A stretch of 64,000 bases of DNA from Peromyscus leucopus (Eukaryota; Chordata; Mammalia; Rodentia; Cricetidae), in assembly GCF_004664715.2 (NCBI RefSeq), contig NC_051072.1, positions 38,750,142 through 38,814,141 of the forward strand, written 5' to 3'. The translations under genes were made by a program, and so were the position numbers. Positions within the stretch are counted from its first letter, which is position 1. Every line of letters starts with the position of its first letter. This document shows positions 14,053 to 26,215 of the stretch, one piece after another. Under the pieces are notes generated by a model. The model did no database searches. It was not told where the DNA came from and saw only the letters and a list, made by a program, of their open reading frames with translations.

Positions 14053-14210
14053 GGGGCTGGAGAGATGGCTCAGTGGTTAAGAGCACTGGCTGCTCTTCCA
14101 AAGGTCCTGAGTTCAATTCCCAGCAACCACATGGTGGCTCACAACCATCTATAATGGGATCTGGTGCCCTCTTCTGGCCTGCAAGCATACATGCAGGCAG
14201 AACACTGTAT
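14053..14210 (+). mobile_element. B2 SINE, tail-less, with target-site duplication
   Basis: Sense B2 starting 'ggggctggagagatggctca', with the pol III A box (tggctcagtgg) and B box-like 'gagttcaattccc'. It stops at 'gaacactgtat' with no A-rich tail. An imperfect duplication flanks it: acaggaggaatag at 14041-14053 and acaggagaatag at 14211-14222. A tail-less B2 between duplications is atypical. It carries a CTCF-like core (14164-14177). Confidence 0.93.
14164..14177 (-). promoter_or_regulatory. B2-borne CTCF-like core
   Basis: Minus-strand CCAGAAGAGGGCAC fits the CTCF core consensus CCASYAGRKGGCRS at 13 of 14 positions; the Y is A. That rodent B2 elements spread CTCF sites is established knowledge. 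Binding here is inferred. Confidence 0.5.
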
Positions 14211-15189
14211 ACAGGAGAATAGGAAAGCGTGGCCAGCCCCCCACCTCTACCCCCTTGGTTCACTGAGACTGTCCACTGCTCAGCTGATGAAGACACTTGG
14301 CATTAAGGTTACTAACTGTAGAGCATGGGGCATGAGGGGGCAGGTGTCCAGGGAGAGGAGCTAACAGGGTAACCTTGCCAGGGGATCTGCCAGACTTCCT
14401 GTGGCACCTTGCTCAACTTACATGCACTTTCCTCGGCAGTGAATTAGAAACAATCTTCAGGGTTTTCTAAGACCCTTAGGATGGCTTCCTTGACTGGTGT
14501 GTGGCTTCTGCTGATCTCGGTGGGGAAAGGCTTCCGAGGACAAGCTATTATGTTGAGGTAGCTGAGGTAAAAATACCAAGATACTGGGAGGTAAAACCAG
14601 AGAGTCCATGGTGCTCCTGCAAGAATAAAGGCTCCAGCATTTGAGCTTGTGATGTTGTTGTATTGGGGTGTAATTTTGAACACGCTTAGACACAGGTATG
14701 GGACATAAATGGCTTCTCACAGAGAGATCTCACCTTTGTGATTCAAACAGACACAGAAGTCTGGGCTTCGTGATAAATCCCCATTTCCCCTGGATCTAAA
14801 CAACTGAATAACACAATACTAAAAGCTGTGATTTTGATCCTGAGCTCCTACTGTTTAAACACCAGGCTTTATGGTAGATGTACACTGTTGGTCACTGAAA
14901 AGCAGTTTAATTTTCAGAAGCTTTGGTAGCTGTACATCTCTAGGCCATAAGGAGATGTGGCTTCTGCAGTCCCATCGGGTACTTTAAATTGTTAGAAGCG
15001 GGTGCTGTTTGGGTCAGTGGCACTCTTAGGTCCATTTACTCACCTTCAAATCATTTACATTAATGAAAGTGATTGTGAATTACTAATGACCCTAGAAGTG
15101 ATCATTTAACTACAACAAAATAGTAGTCCCTTGTCCGGACCCATGGAAAGGCAGGGAAGTCTGTAGGTGACCAATTGGTACTCCCTCTA

Positions 15190-15375
15190 CTGTGTATCAG
15201 CCAACCAAGGGAATGTTTAAACAAATCACTCTCCCATGTTGGCCTTTCATTTCCTTCATCAGAAAACCAGAAGAATGTATGGTGCCTGCTCATGGACGAA
15301 ATGAGTTAAATATATTCCAAGGGCTTTCAGCATTTTCTCCGTGATAGGCTAGCCACTAGATAAATGTCAGTTTGT
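15190..15375 (+). repeat. MIR-like ancient SINE
   Basis: 'gtttaaacaaatcactctc', 'tcatttccttcatcagaaaa' and 'actagataaatgtcag' follow the order of a MIR in sense orientation. Divergent. Confidence 0.5.
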
Positions 15376-15548
15376 TGTCACCGACGATGCTGTCCTCACA
15401 TGTTCCGGCTTCTTTGACACCTTCACCCACATTTTCCCATTGGAGAGTCGTCAGAATGTCATAAGACAGGCCAAGCAAATATCCTAAGTCACGTGGGCAC
15501 TGAAACCACCATTTGCTCATAGCACAAGCTCTGGAATGTCAGACCAGC

Positions 15549-15725
15549 CAGGTGGCTCTGTTCGTGAAGGAACTCTATGCCAAACCTGATGCCCTGAGTT
15601 CCACCCCCAGACCCACGTGGTAGGAGAGATGAGATTCTTGCGTGCTGTCCTCCACAGATGTGCTACATACATGCACACTCACATACATCCATGACCATTT
15701 ACAATAAATGAATAAACAAAAACAA
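15549..15725 (+). mobile_element. B3-type SINE (B2-related)
   Basis: 'ccaggtggctctgttcgtga', 'ctgatgccctgagttccacc' and 'acccacgtggtaggagaga' lead to an A-rich end 'acaataaatgaataaacaaa'. The order matches B3/B3A, a tRNA-derived SINE. The A box is decayed. Confidence 0.8.
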
Positions 15726-17370
15726 TGAGGATTTTTTAAAAAACTAGCATCTTGACAGCGGGCTGCCGAAATACTTGGGCTGGTAGTCCCCACACTTTCA
15801 TCCTGTTATGGCCTTCTTGCCATGCTGGAGAGATGAATGTTGTCATAGTGCACAGGTCTCCTAGACACTCTCCACCGAGGAACCTCGTATTCCTAGGATC
15901 CCACCATAATGTGGAGTAGTTCGGGGCATTTTTGATTTTGTGATCGGAGATCATGTTACTGTCCCCATCATACACAGCAGCAGCATCAAGTGACTTAATG
16001 TCCAGACAAAGCACTTCCATTTGACCAAGGGGGGTGTGAATCCACACCTTTCCGCAATGGCTCAGTACTTCAAGTTGGGCACTTTCCCAATCACACTGGC
16101 ATGTCACAGAAGCACTGGCTGAAATGATGGGGGAACTGAAACTGTCACTTGTCCTGGCTTTGTCCCAAATTCAGAATTCTTTTTCCTCCAAAGTGTCAGC
16201 CAAAGATCTTACATCTCCACTGTGTTATTGGGATCTTCTGAAATGATGTCCGTCTCCATTGATCCTGGGATGATGACACCACACAACAGCCAGCAAAAGA
16301 GCTCTGATAATTAAGCAATGACATCTGACATCGTCCAGAGGGTGCCTGCCCTGCTTTGGTCTGGACCCAGGGACTGTGCTGACATTAGAAAATTCAGCAT
16401 TGCCCACGCCACCTGGCCTTGTCTGTAGATAAAGAAGTGTCTGCTGTAAGAGAATGACGTGATCACTGTGCAGACAATAAAGCAATAACAAAGAAATGGA
16501 TGCCGAAGATGGACTGAAATACCTTGGGCTGTTTTCTAGAACGTTGCTCTACTGACGATTAACCTCCCAAGTCTCGCAATAACTCACTCGGATCATATCA
16601 GGGCAGCAGCTAAGAGGCAGCTTGGGTTTAATCATCTGATCAAATGGCAGTGTCTAAAAATTAGAAATTGTAACTCATGAAAATCATTTTCTCTTTCAAT
16701 TCTCTTTCTTTAAGAAAATAAGTATGTTTTTTTAGTTATTAAGGGGATTTGGACATAGATGTGAAGTATTTGGCTATTCCTTTTATTTTGGTTCCAGGAG
16801 CCAGGCATTTTAAAAAAAAAAAAAATCACTGGATTTAATCATTCTGAATCTTTGTGTCTCCTCTGAGATAGGACCAGATGTAACCAGAAGGATTTATAGG
16901 GTGTAAAATTGAGAATGGATTAGAAAAGGCTTTCTGTGTTCTGCCCAACACATCCTAAATCAACATTCCCTCCCACCCCCCAGCAGACCAGACCAATCTC
17001 TAGCAGGCCAAGTGGGGAAGTTGCCATGGCAACTGACTGACAAGCTCAGCCAGTGGAATGTGAATGCAAACAATGGAATGATAACATTGTGTACACAGCG
17101 GCCTGCTGAGGCTGCTTCCAGCCAGGCACATCCCGGAAGTGGGAATTGGCCCCTCACTTCCTATCCTCTTGTAGCTTTGCTGCTCATTTGAAATTTACTG
17201 TTTCCTTTCTCATTGATTCAAAACTTTACTGCCATAGACAGACGGGTGAGGGAGAAGTCAGCCCCCACCCGATCATCCTTGCAGCATTATAGGAAGACCT
17301 GCAGGGCTGTTGGATTAACACCTAGTTGAAAAGGTTCAAACAGGCCTGGGATAATTTCTGTGACTCTTTA

Positions 17371-17384
17371 GCGCCACCTCGTGT
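17371..17384 (-). promoter_or_regulatory. Weak CTCF-like core
   Basis: Minus strand acacgaggtggcgc fits CCASYAGRKGGCRS at 12 of 14 positions. It is not within a SINE I can recognise. Low confidence. Confidence 0.25.
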
Positions 17385-17518
17385 CCTGTTAAACACAGGA
17401 CATGAAGCCTATTCTTAGAACTGGACAGACGGGGAAAAAAGTTATAACATGATTGTATGGGAACCTCATGATCCCTCTCTCGGTAGAATTCGCACAGTGT
17501 CTTTTCTAAACCTTCCAC

Positions 17519-17687
<169 letters not shown>

Positions 17688-17984
17688 ATCTAATGACTGA
17701 CAGAATGCAGAAATGAGAAAAGAATGAAAGTCAATGTCAGTTTTAGAAAAGACCGTAAGTGCTATATGATGGCCAGACAAAACAACCTAAGAGAAGGAGG
17801 AACTGTATGGCTCCATTTATGCAGAAGAGGCAGTCTCCTGGCCGAGCAGAACAATATTCACATTGTGGTGGCCAGGGTGACTCGGGAAAATATAGTACCC
17901 AAGTATACACCCCCAACCACTGTCTCATGATAATGCCATCTAGGGATTGATTCATCTTGTCAGAAATGCTCAGTGCTATGTTCT

Positions 17985-18152
17985 ATTTATTATGTATGCA
18001 GTGTTCTGCCTGCACGCATCCCTGCAGGCCAGAAGAGGGCGCCAGCTCTCATTACAGATGGTTGTGAGTCACCATGTGTTTGCTGGGGATTTAACTCTGG
18101 ACCTCTGGAAGAGCAGTCAGTGCTCTTAACCACTGAGCCATCTCTCCAGCCC
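17985..18152 (-). mobile_element. B2 SINE, antisense
   Basis: Complement of a full B2: the 3' end 'tatgtatgcagtgttctgcc' is at the left and 'gagccatctctccagccc' is the 5' end at the right, finishing 309 bp before the last Rab3c exon. It contains a CTCF-like core at 18029-18042. Pol III boxes remain on the minus strand, antisense to Rab3c. Confidence 0.94.
18029..18042 (+). promoter_or_regulatory. B2-borne CTCF-like core near Rab3c last exon
   Basis: CCAGAAGAGGGCGC fits CCASYAGRKGGCRS at 13 of 14 positions. Sites inside exon-proximal introns can affect splicing when CTCF binds; whether that happens here is inference. Confidence 0.5.
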
Positions 18153-18461
18153 AATGATACTCTTCTTAAAGATACTCTTGAGTTACTTTCAGAAAATCTC
18201 TTTGCCCTTGCTGATAGCATAAATGAACCAGTAGCCACAAATGGGATGAACATCACCAATCCCGCTTTATAACTCTCTGTTCATGGTCAGTGAGGAGCTC
18301 TTCATGTCCAGCCGCCATCTCAGTCTAAACCACAGCATTTCCCATCATCACCTCATTAACATTCAAAAACCACCTTCACCTCATCCACATCCACACCCCT
18401 CACTGAGTCCGCTGAACTTCCGAAACGAGAAATGACGGAACTGTTTCTGTGTTTTCTCCAG

Positions 18462-18649
18462 GGTTTGAGTTTTTTGAAACCAGTGCCAAGGACAACATCA
18501 ATGTGAAGCAAGCCTTTGAGCGCCTCGTGGACGTCATCTGTGACAAAATGTCAGAGAGCTTGGAGACCGACCCAGCCATCACCGCTGCCAAGCAGAGCAC
18601 CAGACTCAAGGAAACACCTCCCCCACCTCAGCCCAACTGTGGCTGCTAA
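18462..18649 (+). CDS. Rab3c: Rab3c terminal coding exon (C-terminal domain and prenylation motif)
   Basis: Completes the Rab3C GTPase. The first two bases finish the split Gly codon left by the exon ending at 948; then come 61 codons and TAA at 18647-18649. The translation opens [11 protein letters not shown], where SAK is the G5 motif that helps hold the guanine. It continues through the alpha-5 helix ([16 protein letters not shown]) into the hypervariable tail ([11 protein letters not shown]). The final Cys-X-Cys is the geranylgeranylation signal needed for vesicle membrane attachment. The acceptor is ttttctccag, ending at 18461. The frame is intact with no stops, and the length fits the usual 227 aa. 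Arg-Leu-Lys-Glu-Thr-(Pro)4 is typical of Rab3C rather than Rab3A, B or D, from memory of the family. Confidence 0.97.
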
Positions 18650-18885
18650 TGTCTCCCACCCAGGAGCTCCAAGTGGCTCCCCAGTGGCCAAGAAATAGCA
18701 TTTATAAATGGTCGATTAGCCTTCACTTATACTGCCTAAGAATTCTTTGAAGGAAGTCTTTGATGTCAGTGGCCCATATATGCATTCAAACCTTGAGCAA
18801 TTTCCTGTGTTAATACGTGGCAAATTCGAGCTTACATTTGTAAGGAACTTTCATCTATAAACACCTGGTACTTGCATGTAACTTG

Positions 18886-18895
18886 TTATTTATTT
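18886..18895 (+). promoter_or_regulatory. AU-rich element in Rab3c 3' UTR
   Basis: TTATTTATTT, an AU-rich nonamer-type motif, about 240 bases after the stop codon. Such motifs bind mRNA-stability proteins; activity here is inferred. Confidence 0.4.
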
Positions 18896-19163
18896 GTCTT
18901 TTAGAATTTTTTTTGCAATTTTTTTTTTTTGGTCAATTAAGCTATTGCTGAAACCTCCGATTATAATTTCACTGCACATAACTTTTGTGTCATGGATTCA
19001 AATCATGCTTCTCACTTGTATGGGTGATGACTAGGGACCTCCTGTATGTGTATGCTGTGAGCAGGGCAAGATGACAGGAACTTAGTTTGGCTGAAAAGGA
19101 AGTGGGACTTTTGCTCTTGAGTGGAGACCCTATCAGAGGTTTGAGCAGTTTACTATTAGGAAA

Positions 19164-19171
19164 TGTATATA
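19164..19171 (+). promoter_or_regulatory. Pumilio-type motif in Rab3c 3' UTR
   Basis: TGTATATA fits the Pumilio consensus UGUANAUA. It is a common 8-mer, so chance is possible. Confidence 0.35.
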
Positions 19172-19231
19172 CATTGCACTTTTATTAATAATAATTGAAG
19201 TGTGTATTAACTCTTTAAAAAAATGAAGAGG

Positions 19232-19325
19232 ATGGGTGCAGTGGTACTGGGAGGCTGAGGCAGGAGGATGAATTAAAGTAAGCCTGAGCTACAATCCTTT
19301 AAACTCTTACCATGAAAAAAAAAAA
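19232..19325 (+). repeat. 7SL-derived SINE fragment (PB1-like)
   Basis: 'gggtgcagtggtactgggag', then 'gctgaggcaggaggatgaat' and an A-rich end at 19314-19325. It resembles an old monomeric B1 relative and is embedded in the Rab3c 3' UTR. Confidence 0.65.
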
Positions 19326-20574
19326 TAGAAAAGAAAATGAAATCGAAATGTGTCTAAGGCCCTTGCAAGTCAGTAATATTAATGTAACTGGATCCACATA
19401 AAGAACAGCCGAGGTCTGTGTACCCTACGGCAGGACTTAGCTTCCTACTGACTCTGCCCTTGTCTGTCTATGTGAGAGCAATGACCCATGAGGAGGCTTC
19501 TACCTAATGTCAGTTGTGCAGCAAGTGCAGTAACAGAAGTGCCATGAGGAGCCACACAATTCCATGGCCTGGGTGGCCTCCATTCCTTAAAGAGACCTGT
19601 CCCACTCCACAAAACACCACCATGGCTCTCTGGAGCCAGCACCAATGCTGGAAGAGAAACTGGCTTGATGCCCGTCAGGGTCCCTTCTCAGAGAAGGTAG
19701 GCCAGCTTCCCAATCACTGCTCTCTATTCCAATGACAGCTAAGCTTTCCCACCTATTCAGAAGGCAACTGGGTAACCTTCCCACGAATCCCACACTGAGG
19801 AAAAGATCGTTTTCATTGCCATGTTTTTCAGAGGATTTAGAATTCTAAAGCATGCTCTCATCATATAAATATGTTCAAGGTACACAGAAGATTCCAGAGC
19901 TGAAAGGGTACAGAAAATTGAAGTGCCATGGCAGTTGGAGAGAGAGAAGAGACACTTGGAACATCCAGTGTTTTCTTCTAGGTTTCCTGAAGACCATACA
20001 GAAATGATACACCAACAACAAATCTTACCCTCTGGGCCGAGTGCAGGGAGAGTCTCTACCTTCCAGAAGTATTTGTGGCTAGGATCTTCTGAAGACATCA
20101 GGTAGCCCAGCCTGAAGGACAGGACAGTTTTGTTAGGTGAACTTTTTCCTTTTGAGTGGTTGTGTAAAAGATCCAACCCCTCCTTCAAAACAGAGAAATA
20201 TGTTGTGAAAGTATTTAACTCAAGCTTGCTGGCACAGCTGTTGATAGGATAGTATGTGCACATTTTCTTTTCGTCTGCTTAGTTTCAAACTTAGAAATTA
20301 GAGGTAAGTTTCCATGTGGACACCCAGAGGAGCAAGCCTTGGCTCACCAAAGAGAAGAAGACACCAATGTCTTATTAAATTTTAATGACACCTAGATTCA
20401 AGAATCATAGAAATTAATGTGACGGAGAAGAGAGAAGCATGGGGCAAAAAGTCGGATTTCTTTGCAGTAGTTATGTATTCATATGGCATGGTCCTATTTC
20501 TATGACCAGGGCCGGAATGTGGCCATGTTGAATACTATACACATCAACATCATTTCTACAGTCTAATACAAAAC

Positions 20575-20580
20575 AATAAA
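20575..20580 (+). terminator. Rab3c: Candidate proximal poly(A) signal of Rab3c
   Basis: AATAAA in 'caaaacaataaagccagg'. A GT-rich run at 20671 is about 90 bases downstream, somewhat far for a normal downstream element. Confidence 0.4.
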
Positions 20581-20669
20581 GCCAGGAAGCCTGGGCCTCC
20601 TTGTTTTCATGCATTTGAAGAGTGTAAAAGGGCTTGCTCAGGTACTTTAAATGGCTTCTTCAGAAGAGT

Positions 20670-20670
<1 letters not shown>

Positions 20671-20722
<52 letters not shown>
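20671..20722. repeat. (GT)n microsatellite
   Basis: About 26 GT units within the probable Rab3c 3' UTR. Confidence 0.97.
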
Positions 20723-20725
<3 letters not shown>

Positions 20726-23700
20726 AAACTGAGAGCAGGTAGAGAGAAAGGGTCACATTAGCTTACCTGAAAATTCCCTGAAGTACTGGTTGAAACTGAC
20801 CGACTGAAGCCAAGTGCCCACTCATACACTTTACCAGGAACCCTAAAATTAGACCATTATGAGCTAGTCAGTGGTCAAAGGGGCAATAGTAACCCTGGTG
20901 TCGTTGCCCCCAGAACATGCCACACCTATTTCCCAAACTCCCATGGAAACGTAATCTTCCAAACTGATTTTAAGATATGAAATTCCCACACTGCAGTGTA
21001 TCTCATCCCAAAAATTCAATAAAAATTTCCAGAGAGACTTGTCACTAAAAGAGAAGGCTGCCCATGTTCTCGCCATGACCCTGGAGGAGAGAAGTCAGCA
21101 TTCCTCACGCCATCAAGATATCTTGGTTGTAAAAATCAAATTTGGCAAATGGAAACTAGATAATAGAACATCCATAAGCCTTGAGCTCTATAGCTTATCC
21201 ATTCTAACACTGTAATCCTAAGATTTTTCAACCTTTGGCCACTACGTACATATGTACGAATACACACTACACCTTCTACCATCAATCTAAGTATGCATAG
21301 ATCCTTCTGACCAATGACCTGACTGAAGTCATATCTAAAAAGATGTTTAAAAACTATATACTTGTCTTCATTTGTAGGTCTTAGACATCGGTTCTTGTTG
21401 TCTCTGATGCAATTAAGTTAGTATTTTAAGCGTGTCTTCCCCTTCCTCTGTGGTCACTTGGGCACCCTTGCACATTCAATAGCTTTTAGAACCGAACCCC
21501 AATTGCTTCAGGAATGCCCTGCCCCAGAGCTCTGGTGTTGGTTCATCCCTTTCCCTTCGCCTAAGCAGCCACCTTGAAGTGTGAACGGATGTGGGAGGTT
21601 CACAAGGTGTCCTCAGTCTCAAGAAGGCAAGCTAAACCATAAGCACCACTTCTCGGGGCTCAAAGGAAGAAGTACTTTAGAACAATGACTCAGTTCCCTA
21701 TTGTTTCCCCCTTTAAACAGCATCTACTGCCAGCATGAGTGTCTAATGATTACAAGGGACAAGAGGTTTGTGAAGGTCCTCTTGGGGGCTACTTAAAAGT
21801 TTCGTAGTGCTTGCTACCAGGCAAATAAGTACTGAAGTTTGTATTAGAGGACCTATGAGGATGCTTCAGTTGTACTGATAAATGTGGACTATAAACTCCA
21901 CAAAATTGCAACACTTATGCAAGACATCAGTGTGTTCAATTAGAAATGCATTTATTTCACTTACTTCACTCATACCCAGATTCATTTATTCAGCAAGCTT
22001 ATCATTTTTTTTTTCAGGATCTAACTTAAGCTTCTAATTTTAACTATGTCTGTGACAATAATTTTAAAACAAAATGCATTCTAACTGAACTTCTACTAAC
22101 TGAACTTCCACTAAACAGCATTAACTTCAGAGTGGTTCACTGACATGCTTTATCTGTCAGAGTGGGTGGCTAGGTTTGTCCTTTGGTGTTTTAGTTATTT
22201 GTGTGGCATGTGTGGGACTGTATTAAAAATGTATCTAAACTCTATCAAGCTTAACTAAGCTGAGATAGCAGTTGCATATGAAAAAAAAATGGTTACATAA
22301 ATGATTTTAGAAACATGACCCAAACTATCCTAGACTGAAAAGTCACTGTTCGTTGCTCCTCTTCATTGCAATGATGGAATGTTTAATCAGATACCTTTTG
22401 GTGTGCTTGCAAACTGCCCATCTGTCTGGGAACTGTCTTTGTCGAAATGTTAGTCTTCATGACAGACCCTGGAACTTCCTTTGTGTGCACTCTGAGTGGG
22501 GTATGTCAGGGTGCTACCCGAGTACAAGACCCAGAAGGCCTTTCTGCTCACTCTGAATGGTCCAGTGTCCGCAGATCTGCCTGTTAGTGGATGCTGCCTG
22601 TACTTTAGATGTCTGTCGGTGGAATGGAGAAGTCTCCTTGGTATGTTCAACCTTTCAATGGTCAAACTAGCTTTTTGGAGTTATTTATGTTGTATGTGAT
22701 TTTTTTTTTTATTTCTAGAAATCAGTTAAGATGTAAACCTATTTTACACCCTTGAGTTTAATTAGGACAAATTAGGTAAAAGATAAATTTGGATAAAGTT
22801 TATGAACAGATGGGGGAAAAAATCTTTGCCTTTATACTGCACCTAAAGGGCTCTAGATCCTAGACATATAGTATCCCCTAATGGGGGGAAACAAGTATTG
22901 AGGATTTATATAAAATTTGCCTACTTATTGTTAGTGGTATTTCATAAGCAAATGTAATTTTAAACCATTCTAAAAATGCTTGGCACTCCCATAAAACAAC
23001 TTCCTACAGGGTATTGACATATTTACAGCTGGGACACACTCCTACCACTACCCCTCTCATCACACACTTGCAAACACTGACATCTTTTTTGGTGAAGAGA
23101 AAATCCCCATTGACAGCACTTTCTCCGTGCAGGGAAAAGGGGGCATTTTGCTATGCACCATCTGTAACTCACATCTTACTTAAAAGTTCAATGAAACAAA
23201 TTCTTCCTGTGGGTTTGCTTAGTCTGTGGCCACGCCTTCTAAAACAGAGAGGGTGAAGAGAAAGTGCATTTTGCAAACATTGGAGGTAACAGAAATGAAT
23301 CTAACAGAAATGAATCGTCTCAAAACCGCACCTGAAGTGGAGTATTAAGAGTAGATCATGTAGCTAAGGACACGTTAGACTTTATTTTTGCATGGTCATT
23401 TTATACTTCCAGATTTTTAAAAAAATCATTTAGGCTATTTTAAAAGCACTATCCTTACAGAATGTCACCAAGTCTCACCTTTAATTTCCCCTCAGCAATT
23501 GTTGTTGGTGGACTTTCCATCAGTCATTACTTGCTGAAATGAGGCTGTGTACTACCTGTGTATTTCATTCACTTGTGTTCATTTTTCCTTCATTGTGGAC
23601 AACTGAGAGTTGCTGTGGCTTTTTTATGTAGTGGAAATATCACCATATTACTGTCATTTGTGGCTAAGGATTGCTTAGGTTCATGAATGCTATTCTCATA

Positions 23701-24749
23701 AACACAGATAGCACATGAGCCGCGTGTCTATCTGGCCTGTCAGGGATGTAAGCATGACCTGTATTTTACTAGTGAGTCCGTAATCCTTGTCAAAGTGAAG
23801 CTTGAGGATTGTCTGGTGTGTCGATGTGATGATTTTTTCCACACCTTGTTTCATCATCCCTAGAAAGCGTGATGAATGGGAACTGTCCTGTAATTCCTGT
23901 TAATATATTGTTAATGTCAGATGTGACGTGGTGCCATTCGATTGTCCAAATGTACAACTACTTAATGGTGTTTGTAGAACTGAAATGTCGTAAATGTTGC
24001 ATGAAGTATGTTCTAAAAAAATAGATTTGTTTTCTATTTTCAACACCTCAGAATTGAGGGTTCATGGGCCAATAAGTGCAATATTTAATGACTTACTCAG
24101 TGTATATAAACTAGTGTGAAAGTGAATTATGATGAATGTGTGAGTTGCTTTGATAGCCATGTGCTTATTCAAATGATTTCTTGTAGTAGTATTTGTCCAG
24201 TGGTGCAATTTATACAGTAAACATTTTACTGGCACCATGGGAATCTCCTCTGTGCCTACTGAAAAGTATCTTTTTTTTTCCATTTATAAACCAAACATTT
24301 AGTATCTGAAAACACATTGTCAGTTTTACCTTTTAGAATTGTGGGCTTCATTTCCAAGAAAGAATGCTGTGAGTTTGTTTTATAAAAGTATTCACCTCTA
24401 TAGCTCAGAATTTTCCCTAATCTTCGTACAAGAGTGTATTAAGCAGCTAATTTAGATACCTAAGAAGAATATGCATATCCAGAAATCACCTTTTCTCCTC
24501 AGGAAAGTTGATCACATGTTCCGTCTGCAGAAATGCTCCACTCTTGTATTGTATATATATATTTTATTGTTGCTTAATCTTGTTCTTTGTTTGCAAGCTC
24601 AGCAATGTCAGCCTTGGGATCTCTTAGCATTATCAGTGTCTTTTTAGTTTGTAGATAATGTTATATCCACCTTCAACTCTCAATTGTCCACAATGCTGAT
24701 ATAAAAGAAAGAGAAATCAATCAAACTCTTAACCCGTTTTGAGTGTTAT

Positions 24750-24751
<2 letters not shown>

Positions 24752-24789
<38 letters not shown>
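24752..24789. repeat. (CA)n microsatellite
   Basis: About 19 CA units within the probable distal Rab3c 3' UTR. Confidence 0.97.
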
Positions 24790-24790
<1 letters not shown>

Positions 24791-26209
24791 TAAAACTCTA
24801 GTTGGATTATCACAGTTAATATGTATGTGAAGGTTAAGCTAGATCACCACTTTAATTTCCTATTTTCTATATCAATTATTAAGGTAAAGCCTAATTTTAT
24901 CAGTCTTCATTTTCTCTCATGATTGTAGCAATCCATTATACCTTTAGGAGGCATGGTTTAGTCACTGAAATCAATGGAGTGCAGTTGGTTCCAGACACCA
25001 TGGCTACCTGTACACAGTAACCATTCTGTTCTATTTATGACATCTGACCAGAGGTTGACATATGAAGAGTGCCAATCATATTCAGTGATGCTGAGTTGTG
25101 TGGGCAATATGTGGCCCAAATGTCACTGTGCCAGGTAGGAAGTTGTACTCATCTCTCAAAACCCACTCAAGAAGTGAGGTGAAAGTGATGGATGGAAGAT
25201 GGAGATAACGAAGATTTAGTGCCAAATTAAAAGGAAAATCAAAGTAGAAATAGGTAGCTGACCACAGAATGGTATTTATGAGTGTGGTTAAATGTTTCAT
25301 TTGTTGTCACATGGTCACTGATGGCCATGTGCTCAGCACTGTGGGAATCCAACACGGAAGAAGTATGGTAAAAGTAGATGGTGCAATCTAAGTGGTAGAC
25401 TATGGTAGAATATAGGAGCCCAAAAAATGGAGAATTATAATAACGAGATGAGTCAAGGGTGGCTCCTATGCAGGGCCATGATCCCGGGAAGAATGAGGTG
25501 GTAAGGAGATTGTGCCAAGTATGCAAATGCAAAAAGCCACACCGCATTCCCTGTGAGTGGAAGGGTGGCAGAGTTAGCAACTATGGAGATTGAAACCCAC
25601 AAATTACCCAACTTAGCTGTCTGCATTCTGATCTCCTTGGAGAAGGCAAGCTGCTAGCTACATCATTGTATCCCCCTGCACCGAGCAGCCTCAGCTCAGC
25701 CACAAAACACAACTGCTTTCAAGCCACTTTAGAGCAGTTAATTTAGACATTTGCCAACAAAGCAAACCACAAGACATTGCCTAACCTGACGTCCCCCAGG
25801 CAGATATGAGTTCAGACTTTTCTGTAGCTCTGGTTTTGTTAAGGGACATTGAACAATGCACAAAGAAAGACTCTCCTTTGTGACCAGTTACTTTGGTCTC
25901 CTTCCTGGTGATGACACTGTGGAACTCTCCTTGAGACAATATTTAATGCTTTCTAATAGTGATTGTGATGTTTAGTTGAAAACTACCGCTGCATAGCAAG
26001 TATCGTGACTCTTCCTGTGTCCACAGAAGCTCTCGTCTGAGTTTAAAGCTATAAAGCGTATTCACATTGTGAAATTATTATTATTACTATTGAAATTAAT
26101 TGTGTAAAAAATGGTACGTGCTCTGTTAGGTATCTAGTTTATGTGTGAATTCTGTATGGAAAGTGGTTTTGTTCTCTGAGTTTATCTTGTTTTATTTTTT
26201 GAAGATTAC

Positions 26210-26215
26210 AATAAA
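26210..26215 (+). terminator. Rab3c: Candidate distal poly(A) signal of Rab3c
   Basis: AATAAA in 'gaagattacaataaatatct', following a T-rich stretch and the end of the repeat-poor region. Another AATAAA is at 26352. The fall in apparent constraint after this point supports it as the gene end, but weakly. Confidence 0.4.

Noticed and set aside
19757..20263. Minus-strand open frame of 168 aa in the Rab3c 3' UTR
   Set aside because: Antisense to a UTR, no known motif, unlikely composition for a real protein.
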